Positions 21,777 through 33,339 of a stretch of 64,000 bases of DNA are shown piece by piece (the first letter of the stretch is position 1; each line of letters begins with the position of its first letter). Source of the DNA: Icerya purchasi (Eukaryota > Arthropoda > Insecta > Hemiptera > Monophlebidae); contig CM077116.1 in assembly GCA_039619475.1 (NCBI GenBank), forward strand, positions 172,885,863 through 172,949,862, given 5' to 3'. Below the pieces are notes generated by a model. It had not been told where the DNA came from. It saw nothing but the letters and a program-made list of their open reading frames with translations, and did no database searches. The position numbers and the translations under genes are program-made.

Positions 21777-22793
21777 GTACATAGTGCTACAATAAAATAC
21801 TCAAAATGAATGTATGAAATTGTCGATGCTATAAAAAAAAAATAGTAAATATTTCTTTTCACGTTTGTAATCGGGTTATTGTCGGAACATTGCAATCCGT
21901 CTCTGCCTGAACTATAAAGATATAAAAAGTGACCTAAAGTTAATAGTCGAAATTTAATTGGTTTGTTTATTTTTATTTTTAAAATGCTACGTGCCATGCA
22001 AAATAGTGTAAGACTAGTTACAGCGTATGTGTTTGAGTTCTTTAATAACTATCATAGAACAGTCGGTTTTAATTGGCTATGCTATTTTTTAACGGTAAAT
22101 TTAATCGGTACAAAAATGTTACATCATACTCCCGGCATAAAAATGAAGTTATTAATATAGACGTACGTACATACATACATCGGGAAATTCGAAAACCCAT
22201 TTCTCTGGCAGAAGGTTAACACCATTAATACTACTCATTAAATTATTTATTAAATTATGCACAGATAAGAAAACAGCAACTAATTCCCCTTTCATGTCAT
22301 GAAGGAGGTACGTACTTGGGCCCCTGTATTTAAACCGAAGCGTTTGCGTTAGTGTTCATAAATATATTTATATTAATGACTATGTCATATTGCTGAAAAT
22401 ATGAAAAATCGTGAAACATTTTATGTCAATTATATGCAAGCTTAAAAATGGCTTAGTCAGTAAAACCCACTCTTCTATAAGAAAGACTATCAAGTGGAGG
22501 ACTAGGGGATGTCTTCATGATGAGTAGCAAAAAAATTGGTTTTTTGATAACAATAAAAACAAAAACAAAAAAAAAAACAAAAAACTACCGTAGTAAATTC
22601 TAAAGTATCAAACATTCTTCTATTTTTATGTTTTGTGTTTCGGCGTTTTAATGAAACTGGCATTAAACGCGTTTAAAGTTTCGAACAATGTGGTAGGCTG
22701 AGAAATAACCGATGTTCTCAGGTTTTTAAAAGCAGAACTATATGCAGGGTCATCGAAACCAGTTTTGTTCGGAATACTAGGTTCATTGAATCC
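21777..22793. other. non-coding sequence
   Basis: No supported gene. An A-rich block lies at about 22545-22583. Confidence 0.5.
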
Positions 22794-22800
22794 GCTTCTT

Positions 22801-22804
22801 TTTT

Positions 22805-22835
<31 letters not shown>

Positions 22836-24714
22836 CGAGTTCGTCAACATGGACATTGGCCCAAGAACAGCGGAACAAAGAGAAAAGAGAGACTCAGATC
22901 CTCACACGATCAGAGATAGCCGACAGAAAGGAATCAAGAGCTAGAATAACCGAAGGAGAAGGAAGGGAGAGAATGAATGAAGCACAGTATGGAGCGGGAA
23001 TACCGGTTTTAAGAGGAAGGAATAAAAAGAAGTTTGTTCAGTTGAAAGCGACGAACAACTGAACATTATATGATCGGGATCAGAAATACATTGATCGCCG
23101 GGAGGGTACAATGGACAATAAGGAGAAGGCACGAGAGAATAACGGAACAATGAGGAAGGGAGCAAACTATGCCCAAAACGCAAGCGGCAAATTGCAGAGA
23201 AATTAGAACGGCGCATAGAAGGAAAGTTAATAAACCATAGAAAACGTGGAAGGGAAGGTTCAATAGACAAAAAAAGGGAGTTCGGGTTGGAGAATGAGAA
23301 GACGTAGGAGTCAGACCACAGTTTGGAATGAGCAACTGCAGACAGAAGGGTAATATTAGAAGCTGAGAAGGCAGGAAGAAACCTACCAGAAGAGGAAGAT
23401 AATCGAGCGAATGAGAACCAACTCATTTCCCTCGATTCCGGAATAGCCAGGAATCCAAAGGAAATCCGTTTGGATAAAAAGGAAAAGATCGTGAATTAAG
23501 GAACGAATAAGGAGAATGATGCAGTCGGTTGAGTGAGAAGGCAGAGGAGATGTGATAGTCTGCAGCACGCTTTGAGCATCCGACAGGATAAGGAGATTGC
23601 GAGAAGCCGGTGAAGTTTTGATAAAAAGAAGGGCACGCAGAATAGCCGAAGACTCGGCATAAAATATTGAACAAAAGGAGGGAAGTTTAAAGGACTTGAA
23701 GTAATTGAGAGAAGGACAGAAGAAGATTGCACCAACACCATTGGGTCTCTTGGAGCCATCGGTGAAGATCAAAAAATGGTTGGGGAAAAAGAGCGAAGAT
23801 TCTGTTGGATTTCTGATCTAACAACGTGGTGAAGAAGAGGTTTGGGAGGAACAGGTGAATAAAAGCAGTTAATAGGATGAAGCAGAGAGGAAAAATTGAA
23901 GGAAAAGTAAGGGAGTTTATCGAAAGAGTAGATATACGGAGAAAACTGGATAAGACGGCCAGCGATAAGAGATAGAATAGGAGTCTTGTTAGCAGAAAAG
24001 CGCCAGGAACGTAATATGAAGGAATAAGAAGGAATGAGAGAGCAAGAGGAAATAGGCAACCATTTGATGAGGAAACGATAACCCAAGAGGGAGCGTCGAA
24101 GGAAAAGGGGAGGAATGTGACACTCTGCGTGCAGAACTGGGATAGGAGTAGACTTCCGGGCTCCAAGGCAGAGGCGGAGACATGTATTTTGGACCCGGTC
24201 GAGCTTAGACAGATGGGATCTAGAAGAATTAGCATAAATATAGGAACAGTAATCGAGAGCAGAGCGGATAAAAGATTTGTAAAACATAAGTAGGATCACA
24301 AGATCACCTCCCCAGACAGTGTGCGAAAGGGATTTAATGAGATTGAGCTTTTTAAAGGAGGATATGAATAAACGGTTGATATGGACATGGAAGGAAAGTC
24401 GGCTATCCAGAAAAACACCTAAATAACGGAAGGAGGAAGTAAAAGGAATTGGGCCATTATTTAGGACGAGGACGACTGAGGAAGGAATAAACGGGCGCAG
24501 TGTAAAGACGACAGTAGAAGACTTAGAAGAAGAGATGAAAAGATGGATGTTGGATAAGGCATTTTCCAATGCAATTAAGGAGATTTGAAGATGGGAGTTG
24601 GCCTGCGAGATGTTGCGATGAGAGGAATAAATGAGGATATCGTCAGCAAAGAAAAGAGAACAGGAATAAGGACGCAATTTTGATGAAATAAATATTGAAT
24701 AAAGTGGGGCTAAG
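22801..24714 (-). mobile_element. 5'-truncated LINE with exact target duplication
   Basis: The antisense poly(A) tail is the T-run at about 22801-22832. GCTTCTT flanks both ends (22794-22800 and 24715-24721). The 5' end lies in the RT domain just before the FADD motif, at the position of CTTAGCCCCAC, which also occurs at about 9400 in the long LINE. Its 3' UTR (TTGGGCCAATGTCCATGTTG) differs from the 8101 element and resembles those of the copies at 12725 and 41979. Confidence 0.9.
22860..24714 (-). pseudogene. LINE ORF2 remnant: RT end and RNase H
   Basis: On the minus strand the first frame (24714-23769) encodes SCSLFFADDILIYSSHRN, FRYLGVFLDSRLSFHVHINR, SALDYCSYIYANSSRSHLSK and RVQNTCLRLCLGARKSTPIP, the RT catalytic FADD and the thumb region. 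A frame change leads to MIFTDGSKRPNGVGAIFF, YAESSAILRALLF, LILSDAQSVLQTI and WIPGYSGIEGNE (23772-23383), the RNase H domain with His of WVPxH replaced by Tyr. Another frame (23426-22941) gives FSNPNSLFLSIEPSLPRF, RLRFGHSLLPSSLFRYSL and CSSLSTEQTSFYSFLL. At least two frameshifts and loss of the fingers domain show it is dead. Confidence 0.88.
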
Positions 24715-24724
24715 GCTTCTTCTG

Positions 24725-25015
24725 ACAAGGTAACCCTACGACCGCGAGAAAACTAATTTCAGTGATTTTTGGTGCAGTGATCGTAAACCATGTGGGTGTA
24801 TACTATGGGTAAAATATTAAGGTGCAATACTCAAATATAATCGAGAAAAACGACACTTCACGTGTGGGTAATATATAAGTTGTAGAACATTTCGCTTGAG
24901 ATTACCATGGCCTATGTGGTAACATTCGTGACGCGTACACTCGATACGCGGGTTCGAATCTAGCTGTACGCATTTACTTTTTTTCCCTTTTTTTTCTTTT
25001 TATATAAATACTTCT
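24725..25015 (+). repeat. long inverted repeat, left arm
   Basis: The arm begins ACAAGG and contains CATGTGGGTGTATACTATGG, AAAATATTAAGGTGCAATAC, the tRNA-like block and CTAGCTGTACGCATTTA. The reverse complement of 27633-27891 carries the same landmarks in the same order, so the ~3.2-kb segment between is bounded by long inverted repeats. The arms are clearly diverged with small indels, so the structure is not recent. Confidence 0.8.
24908..24960 (+). promoter_or_regulatory. tRNA-like pol III internal promoter (box A and box B)
   Basis: TGGCCTATGTGG (24908-24919) fits the box A consensus TRGYNNANNNGG. GGTTCGAATC (24951-24960) fits box B. The 43-bp spacing is that of a tRNA, and a T-run follows at about 24976. 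It lies in the left inverted-repeat arm; the opposite arm has degraded equivalents at about 27678-27714. Whether it is transcribed cannot be judged from sequence. Confidence 0.55.
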
Positions 25016-25268
25016 AATTAATTAATTTATTAGAAAAGTAAATAAATAATTTATATTTACTCATTCATTTATTTTTTTATTACTTATTGTTTTTTTCAAT
25101 GATTTTTTATTATTTATTTCATTAATTTAATTTTTACTATTCCAAGTTGAATAAATAATAAAAAAGCATTGAAAAAATTGATAAGTAATAAAAAAATTAA
25201 TGAATGAGTAAATAAATAAATTTTAAGAATTTATGTATAAATAAATAAAAGTGTTTACAGCTAGATCA
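24960..25268. repeat. AT-rich imperfect hairpin (inverted repeat, ~150-bp arms)
   Basis: TTTACTCATTCATTTATTTT and TTATTACTTATTGTTTTTTT on the left are matched, inverted, by AAAATTGATAAGTAATAAAA and AATTAATGAATGAGTAAAT on the right, centred near 25140. The pairing continues outward to CTAGCTGTA (24960) and TACAGCTAG (25257-25265). The hairpin overlaps the inner edge of the long inverted-repeat arm. Confidence 0.75.
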
Positions 25269-25454
25269 TTGCTTTAACTTTCGTAAATAATATTTAAATT
25301 AGAAATATTTCTTATTATGTTCAAATAGTAATAACTTTAGTAAAAAGTAAAATTATAAAAATATTAGATGTGGAATAGTAGAATGAAATTTATAATAAAA
25401 AAACATTGCATTTTCTAGTAAAGGAATTAATTATGAGAGGTAATGGAGAAAATG

Positions 25455-27560
25455 GTTAATAGACCGCTCCTGTTTTATCTCTAATCGAACAATTTAGTTT
25501 CCTCCATACAGGCTGGCCGCCGTACACGTAAATGCACTTTATCTCATCTTATTAGCCTTCAAAGGCAAATTCTTCATGCCCGAGGTAATGATTAATGTTT
25601 GTACACAATATTTTTTGACATTGAGAAAGCGTTCGACCGTGTATCTTGCTACTTAAACTAAAAAATGCCGGAATAAATGGCAAAATTGGCAATTTCATTC
25701 TACATTTCTTATCTAATCGAGCAATACGGGTGAAAGTAGGCTCCGTGATGTCCTTTTCTGTTCCTATGGAGAATGGAATTCCGCAGGGATCCGCTCTGAG
25801 TGTGACTTTATTTGTCCTATTTATTAATGACATTTCCTGCTGTATTAGGCCGCCAGTAACACAGCCCGATTATTTATTGATGGTCTGAATATATCAATCT
25901 CATCCAATCTCCTATCCAATGCCCAGTCTATCCTCCAGACGACAATTGATAAGCTATATACCTGGGCTGTACGCAATGGGCTAAATTTCTCCTCTTCCAA
26001 AACTTCATGTGTTAACTTCCACTGGAGTCGTCTGCATGGAGATGACCAAGAAATTCGCCCTCATCTTAATAGTTCTCTTCCGTTCTCCAGTTCTGTTAAA
26101 TTTCTAGATCTAGTTTTTGATTCCTCTTTATTCTGGTCTACTCATATTTCTAAGCTTAAAAATAAATGCACAAAGAACCTCTCCATTATAAAATACTTGT
26201 CCAGTCCTAAATTGAATATTGATCCCGAGCCTATCGTCACAATTTATAAAGCCCTTATCCAGATTAACTTATGGGTTCCAGGTGTATTCCTCGGCTAGTC
26301 AGTCGTTACTCAGTTCACTTGATGCAATACATTATACATCCATCCGATTAATTTTTGGTCTTCACCGAACTTCTCCATCAGCAAGTGCTTGTTTCCTCAG
26401 CGGCATACCCTCACTTCCCCTGATCCGTTCTTATATTTCCGAGCGCGATTTAATCCACTGGTACTTTTATCAGTACGAAATTAATTCTTTTCCAAACATT
26501 ACTAATATTTCTCTTCCGTCTTTCCCTAGCGACCCAATTTCTAGATTATTAAAACAAATTATTGGTAGTGGCGTGCAATTGCCAAATCCCGACACCCCTT
26601 ATTACAAACTTCCCCCTTGGGAAGACATCCCCGCAAGCATAGACACATCTCTCTTAGAGGCAACAACTCGCGGACCGATTGCGAACATAACTCACCGCGC
26701 TGCCGAAAAAATCAACTGTTATCCTAACTCTTTGCACATACACACTGATGCTTCAAAAGCAGATCCGCATATTTTCTCACTTCCAACCGCGTGCTCATAC
26801 GACATCGGTAGTGAAATCACTTCGTTGCGTCTAAATGATTACTGCTCGGTATAGAAGGCAGAATTGTACGCCACATATACTGTAGCCTCGTAACTTGTTT
26901 GCAGACAGGATGTATGGATAGAAGCATACTTTTAATAATTGACTCTTCGGCTTCTCTAAAATAGATTTCTTCGCAGAACAACATGGATATCTTAGCTCTG
27001 AAAGTCAATTATACATTGAAGCTGTTCCATTAAGCAAGAAATCTGGTAACACTCTTGTGGGTGTCGAGTTATATTGGAATTCAAGGCAACGAGCGGGTCG
27101 GCATGGGGTCCAAGTCAGCTCTGCTTGCACCAATGCCGTTTGCAGTGCCACCAATCTACAAAGTGAAGATTTATTTCCATGAACGTATGATGGCTGAATG
27201 GATCAGCCAGTGGCAAAGGAAACCGTCTTTTATGAAAATCATAAAATTTACAGCTGATCCATGGTTTCCTACTCTTTACCTTACGCATCGAGAATATGCT
27301 GTGTTAAATCGGTTGCAAGTTGGGTATACGGCGGTCTCACACAATTATATACTTGAAGGTACCCTTCTCCCACTCACGTGCCATTTCTGTTCCGGCTTTT
27401 CTTATCTTTCGGTGGAATACCTGTTACAACAATGTGCGGCGTTCGCCCGCTCCGCTTTTGCCGGTGTTTCACTTTCAACTATACTGTCAAAAGACCCAAC
27501 GCGCATATAAATGCTACTCGGTTTTCTTAGAACCAACAGCTTAATAAGTAAATTATGAAA
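25455..27560 (+). pseudogene. decayed LINE: reverse transcriptase and RNase H
   Basis: Plus-strand frames give TLSHLISLQRQILHARG then FFDIEKAFDRVSCYL (first catalytic Asp region), FILHFLSNRAIRVKVGSVMS and ENGIPQGSALSVTLFVLFIN, then with frameshifts RLTYGFQVYSSASQSLLSSL, IRLIFGLHRTSPSASACFLS, IHTDASKADPHIFS (RNase H start), LWVSSYIGIQGNERVG (RNase H end) and CHFCSGF. The YADD box is destroyed by frameshift. It is not the same family as the other LINEs in the window: the RT motif GIPQGS and the linker differ. It sits inside the long inverted repeats and lacks an obvious poly(A) tail. Confidence 0.8.
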
Positions 27561-27632
27561 TAGCATTTTCACTCTGGCCCATTTGCCGTAATAACTACTG
27601 CAGGTAAAAATGGTGCATAGGCGTCACTGGGG

Positions 27633-27891
27633 GGAGTTATAAGTATTTGTATTAAAAAAAATAAATGCGTACAGCTAGATTTGAACACGCGTCACGAACA
27701 TCACCACTTAGGCCGCGGCAATTTCAAGCGAAGTGTGTAGAAATTTTAAATTCGTTTTTCACGATTATACGAGTATTTTAGTATTGCACCTTAATATTTT
27801 ACACATAGTATACCCACATGTTGTACTACCACTACACCGAAACTCATTGCAATTCGTTTCCCCAAGGCCGTCGGAGGTCTCCTTGTGAATA
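27633..27891 (-). repeat. long inverted repeat, right arm
   Basis: This is the reverse complement of the arm at 24725-25015. It ends in CCTTGT, and read inward contains CATGTGGGTATACTATG and AAAATATTAAGGTGCAATAC, then a degraded box A (CGGCCTAAGTGG) and box B (GTGTTCAAATC). It lacks part of the tRNA-like middle present in the left arm. Confidence 0.8.
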
Positions 27892-28184
27892 TGTTTCGGG
27901 CCAGGTTCTGTTACCATTTACGATTACAGATAACCGTTGTCGGCACGAGTTAGAGCGATTTCATGTGTACGTGTTGATCCATTGCATGTAACGTACGAAT
28001 TGAACATGATTACGGGCGCATTTGTCGTAGCGCAGATAATTGAAAAATTTAGCTTTTATAATAGAAATGAGCGGAACGGACCGTCGAATGTAAATCGTGA
28101 ATTTTCTATCTCAAAACCAATTAAAAATGTCGGATAGAGAACTTTGTCGACCACTTTCATCTTTTCCTTCTCGTTTTTGCTTCA

Positions 28185-28345
28185 GCTACCGTGGTACAGT
28201 TGGTGAGGTGGTGGTGTTCACGTAGGACCTGGTTTGAATAATTCCACTGCCGTTTACTGGAACTTTTAAAAATTTCCCGTGAACTCGGTTAATGTCCGTA
28301 GTTGAGACGTCACAAAAACAAAAAAAAAAAAAACAAAAAAAAACG
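28185..28345 (+). mobile_element. probable tRNA-derived SINE
   Basis: TGGTACAGTTGG (28192-28203) matches box A perfectly and GGTTTGAAT (28231) is a one-change box B, 39 bp downstream. A ~80-bp unrelated body follows and then an A-rich tail (about 28316-28345). This order is that of a SINE. No target duplication could be fixed. Confidence 0.55.
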
Positions 28346-29769
28346 CATTTTTATTATCTACTTAAATTAATTCATTCATACGGTCTTTAAAAAAAAAAAA
28401 TAAATAAACAGCATTCGCCAAGCTGATAATGAAAAATTTTGACTGAATTGGTGGACGCATTATTTTTATCATTTTTTATGCCGTGATTTTGTTATTAAAT
28501 TTATGCCTGTAAATTGATAAAACAGCTAGACGCAGTACTTTCAGAATTCTAATATAATTTATTATCAGCTTAATGATCTGTTACTAATTTAGTAGCTGCA
28601 TTATTATTTTACAATAACGGCCGTGATAAATTTTCCTTATCGCAAAATAATCCCGGGAAGAGTTTATATGCGTGGAACGGCGAGATTAATTTAAGTAGTG
28701 AAAAATGATATTTTCATTTTGCGGAAATTGCGTGTTAGTTTTTAAAATAAAATCAGATATTATTAATAGTTTTCTCAGCGGCATAACTCTTCTAATAATT
28801 ACATAGAAATTCGCGAAGAGACCGTTAGAATTCTTTGAATTATTTCGATTTTTTTTTTTTATTAATTGGTATATCGATTCGTTTCGCAGAATAAATGGCA
28901 ATGGCTATCTACTGACTAATTGCTGTTGCTTTTTCGGATTATTATAATTTAGTTATCTGCAGCAGTGTTATAACAAAAAACAAAAAAAAAAAAAACAAAA
29001 CGTAATAAAAACAAAAAACGGAGCGTGTGTTTAATAATTTTTTTTCCGAGCCGTCATATGTTCCAACCAGCGCGGTCATGAACCTATTTTATTTTAAAAA
29101 GGGCTCGTAATAGAATTTGATATTATTTGAACTAATGATGAGATATAGAACTTCTACAAACTACATTAACACTTAATACTCGGTCATTATATATTGGAGG
29201 TTTTTTCTGTTCAGCGTAGTGTATGTAATGGTTTTTAAATACATATATGTTTTTTAACCGGTTGCTGCGCACATTCGCTCCGCTAACTCAGTACTAGTAC
29301 TCACTAGGGTTACGCTTCGGCCTAATTCAGCAACTGAACATGATGATCTGATCTCTTGTAATATCAGGGAGTCCTTGGTATTCCCCCACCCCTCCCATCT
29401 ATGGTGGCTGGATAATTGATGATAATTGAGATATTTAGTTTGCGACCTGAACTCACGGTATATTTAAAGATAAAAAGAGGATCGTAATCTATTTAAGTAT
29501 CAAGTGCTTTGTGTCGATTAAACGTCTATCGGTTCATTATTAAATCTTAGTGGAGGTAAATTACTCCCTCCTACTCGGTAAGTCTTCAGTGTTTGCCTTT
29601 GAGGAAGCGTGATATCTGTTAATAATTTCGAAAGTTTCCTGTTCAAGATTTTCTGGCAAAGTGGCAGGAAATTATTGTAATTTTTAGTGGAGATTTATTA
29701 ATATTTACATCGGGTCATTTTGCCTCTGAAGCTGGAGCGAAAGTATAAATGGTTTGATTTGTGGATTTG
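28346..29769. other. non-coding sequence
   Basis: A-rich blocks occur near 28388-28400 and 28975-29000. No gene is supported. Confidence 0.5.
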
Positions 29770-30335
29770 CTTTCGTAGAACTTTGCTTTTAAAATGCGAG
29801 GTGCGGTTAGTCTTACACTTGCATTTAGTTCGCTATTTATTATGATTAAAAATTTTATCTGAAGGTGTAGTTTTGATGATGATAGGTTATTTAATTTTTG
29901 ATAATGGTATATTGAAGTAGTTCTGGTAGGTTACGCGAGCGTTCTGTTAGAGATTTGAACGCATTAGATTTATTTTGAAACAAATGGTGAAATTTGTTTG
30001 TTGCCAAACTGTGGATGTGATGGAGTAGAAAATGACGTGATATTTTAGCTCGACTATTCTCGTCTTCTATATTTGAATGTTGCAATGTTTTTGCCTCTCC
30101 GCATAGACAGCTGCGACGGGGTGCTTGTGTGAAATGTTTTTAAGGCTGTCTTTAAAGCCGCATTTTGAATAGTGTTTAGATTTTTTAGTTAGCTCTGCTA
30201 TCGTATATTATGCTAGCATAATCCAGCGTAATTATTATTATTTGATTTTTATAAGTGCATCAGAGTTATTCTGTGAAACCACAGGATGAGTGGGCATCTT
30301 TATCATATTTCATTTTTACGTGTAATTTGTTTTTG
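29770..30335 (-). pseudogene. decayed LINE, RT thumb-region fragment
   Basis: Minus-strand reading gives, with stops, a DAHSSCGF block, YKNQIIIITLDYASIIYDSR and AALRTALKTFHTSTPSQLSM, followed by RRGKN. This is the segment after the RT palm in Jockey/I-type LINEs (equivalent to LYKAIIRSRIDYCSFIYGNS of the 8252 ORF). A T-run at about 30337-30353 lies just beyond. It may belong with the RT fragment at 33340-34490, in the correct order on the same strand. Confidence 0.6.
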
Positions 30336-30509
30336 TTTTTTTTTTTTTTTTTTCGATCTAGTTTTCCTCTAGTATCTGTAGGTTATCTGTATTTTCTATT
30401 ATTATCGAGCCTATTTGTAAATTATATTTAGGTTATGTTTTATACCGAATGAAATATGTGTTTAGTTTTGAATATAGAGAAAGTGAAGATTTGTTATGTA
30501 GCCCAGTGG

Positions 30510-30668
30510 TAAAACTAAATCTGTCGCACACATTAGACTCTAATTTTGTACAGCGTTTGGTGATTGAACAAAAATACCTGATAATCATTGTTACAGCGCT
30601 ATCGAGTGGCAGTTATGAAAGTTATTTATGTTTATATTTTAATGATTTATTACGATATGTACATTGCA
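30510..30668 (+). repeat. interspersed repeat, copy 2 (pairs with 12567-12724)
   Basis: GTACAGCGTTTGGTGATTGA and TATATTTTAATGATTTATTA occur as in the copy at 12567-12724. An 84-codon ORF at 30449-30703 overlaps it but shows no recognisable motif. Confidence 0.6.
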
Positions 30669-31214
30669 ATGTGTCCGTCACATGGGAAAAACAAAAAATA
30701 TAAATTCAATTCAATTCAATTTATTTACTTAAAAAATAATTACAATTTTCATAACGTATAACTTAAATTTACACCGCATATGCGCATAACTGCGCGAGCT
30801 GCAGGGATTTCTATTGAAAAAAAGAAATTTTTTATATTTGGTTACAATGGCCGTTATAATATATGGTTGTACAAATGTTCTTAAAATAACCAAATAACTA
30901 ACTGTACTATTAAATTAATATAAAAAGGAAAAGAAATAAGAAAAACAGAAAAAACGTCTGTATACAATATGAAATTAAAAAAAAAAAAATAATAGGAATA
31001 AAATAAAAATGTTAATTACTGTGTTATAATATATAATCTTAAAATGTATCGCACTAATGCAAACAATCACACATTTAGTTACAAATGTACCTATATCCAA
31101 TCAGGCGCCCAATCAATCACACGACACATATGCCCACCCACACAGCTTACGTAATATATACTAAAAATAAGAAGAATTAACAATTACATAAAATAATCAT
31201 AACAGTACTGTACT

Positions 31215-31566
31215 CAGGGCCGGATTAAGGAAAAAATACCCCGAGGCCAAATAATCGCTGAAGGCCCCATTAATCCTCCCCTTCAATAATCGAAGTACAC
31301 ATTTTCTATTTTATTTATTCAGTAAATTAATAAAATCGATCCTTAATAATTAATTCTAAACGAGAGACACGCGTCAAGATTTTTTAATAGCGAAAGTTTC
31401 AATTAGATCATTAAAATTTAATTCACGAAGTATGTCACATTCGGAACTCAACATTACCATGAAAATCAGAATGATATATCGTTTCACCATTTGAGTGCGC
31501 GTACTTTTCATACTTGTAATTTTCAATTTTTGATAGCCCCCCTGGCCCCCCTTAAATCTGGCCCTA
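31215..31566. mobile_element. 352-bp miniature element, hAT-like
   Basis: The left end is CAGGGCCGGATTAAGG; the right end, inverted, is TAGGGCCAGATTTAAGG. The flanking octamers ACTGTACT (31207-31214) and ACTGTATT (31567-31574) match at 7 of 8 positions, suggesting an 8-bp target duplication. No coding capacity. Confidence 0.75.
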
Positions 31567-33339
31567 ACTGTATTTAATTATTATTATTGCAATATATAAA
31601 TATTTTAATATTTCACAATAGATCCGCTATAATTAAAGAACGCGCACTTATAGATATATACATAAGCCAATTCACTATTAACCGATTTCAGACTTTTTAA
31701 TAATAAGGACGAAATGTTAATGTCAACATTGACCTATGTTTACAGAGAATCTTATATTGTATTTGTAACACTACTCACACATCCACCCATTAACCCTGTG
31801 TGTCTCATAAAAACCTCAGCGGCATCCATATAGAAGTAATTATAAAGCTAATGGAAAAGAACTAGAGTAATGTATAAAGCAAAATAGTCATTATAATGGC
31901 AGTGTCCAATGTAATCATAGATTTAAAATTGTCAGTAAATATAATAAGACAATTTTAATCGATAATAATAATAATTGCTAACAAATTAACGATAGATTAA
32001 TAGTAATTTGATATGGAAGATGTAATAAATTGGACGAGCATGGTACTAATTACAGCAATATTTGAAGTAATTTAGGTAGTATTTGAAATAACACGAAATG
32101 GAACGAAACTCATATTAACACTATTTTGATGATGGTAACAATTTTAACTATTTTAATCGGACTCAAAAGAAATGCAATAGCCAAATCCACAACCTACGAT
32201 TATTACGCATGTGAGACTTACTTTAGTTTTTAATTAATTATACGGTTTTTTATTTCGATGCAACAAATTTAACCTTTCATTTTTTCTTTCCTCTTTCAAA
32301 TCCAGTGTCAAATTAAATAAAAATATATAGTTAATTAATTATAATTGTAATGAGAGGGTAAGTGCGTGAAAGAAACCTGTCGCTGGCTGGGGAGAGACGG
32401 ATCGATGTAGAGATCATGCCAGAGAAGGGGGATGTGCGCGATAATTGGTAAGATGAAGAGACGATTGGTTGGTCTGCGAAGGGTAGGAGCCAGTTCCAGA
32501 AGAAAAAAGATTGGTAAATGCTGAAAAATTAGAAGAGAGATTCACAGTTCCTTTTTTTTTTTTTTTTTTTTTTTTTGTCAAGGTTGAAGTTAGTTCTCGA
32601 GTTTTCTTTTGTTCGAAAGGAAAAAAGTCAGCCAGACTGCGAATCGAGTCGTTGAAAGAATAGCGGTCCGAACGAAAAATACTAAAGAGAACTATCTGGT
32701 AAGGGCCGAGAACACCAGATCGGTCGTCAAAGTTCGATTTAACGAGTATCAAAATCTGTTTGGTATCAATTTAATCACCGCGTTTCCTCCTCCTTGTCAT
32801 TTAGAGGCATCATCGTACGCCGGCCTACAAAAGAAGCGTCTACCGTCCACGTAACAACTCAGCCAGAATGACACATACCATCTTGTGTTTAATTTCATTT
32901 TATTATAATTATATCTGTACATTGCTACCTATCTGTTGTTTTTATAGGTCGACCTGTATCGAAAGATTCCTGTAAAAATTGGGCTAAATATAAATACTAA
33001 ATCCTTGCCAAATCTTTTAAAATAACTTTAGTAACAAAAATAATTATAATTTAAGTTTGAAAAATAAAATTTTTAAATTTTGCTAAAATAAAATTAAAAA
33101 TTAAAAACATCCGCGGTAGTCCTGGTAGACTTAATAGAAACAAATAAATAAACAAACTAACACTTCAACATTATTCCTCCGTCATGCGAATATACTATTG
33201 AAATTTAGTTTCATTATTTGTTGAAATTATACAACGATAAATATAATTCCTGCGAATTCCATTTATATTTCAGTTTATCAAAACAGGAGCTTCTAAGTTG
33301 ATAATGTAAAGTTTACACGACCGATTTCGTTGGCTGATT
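31567..33339. other. non-coding sequence with a 27-base T-run
   Basis: A long T-run at about 32551-32577 could be the antisense tail of a minus-strand retroposon lying to its right (32578-32870), but I recognise no protein or SINE promoter there. Confidence 0.4.

Noticed and set aside
32414..32752. 112-codon minus-strand ORF with a poly-Lys run
   Set aside because: The poly-Lys is the antisense of the T-run at 32551-32577; the rest shows no family resemblance.
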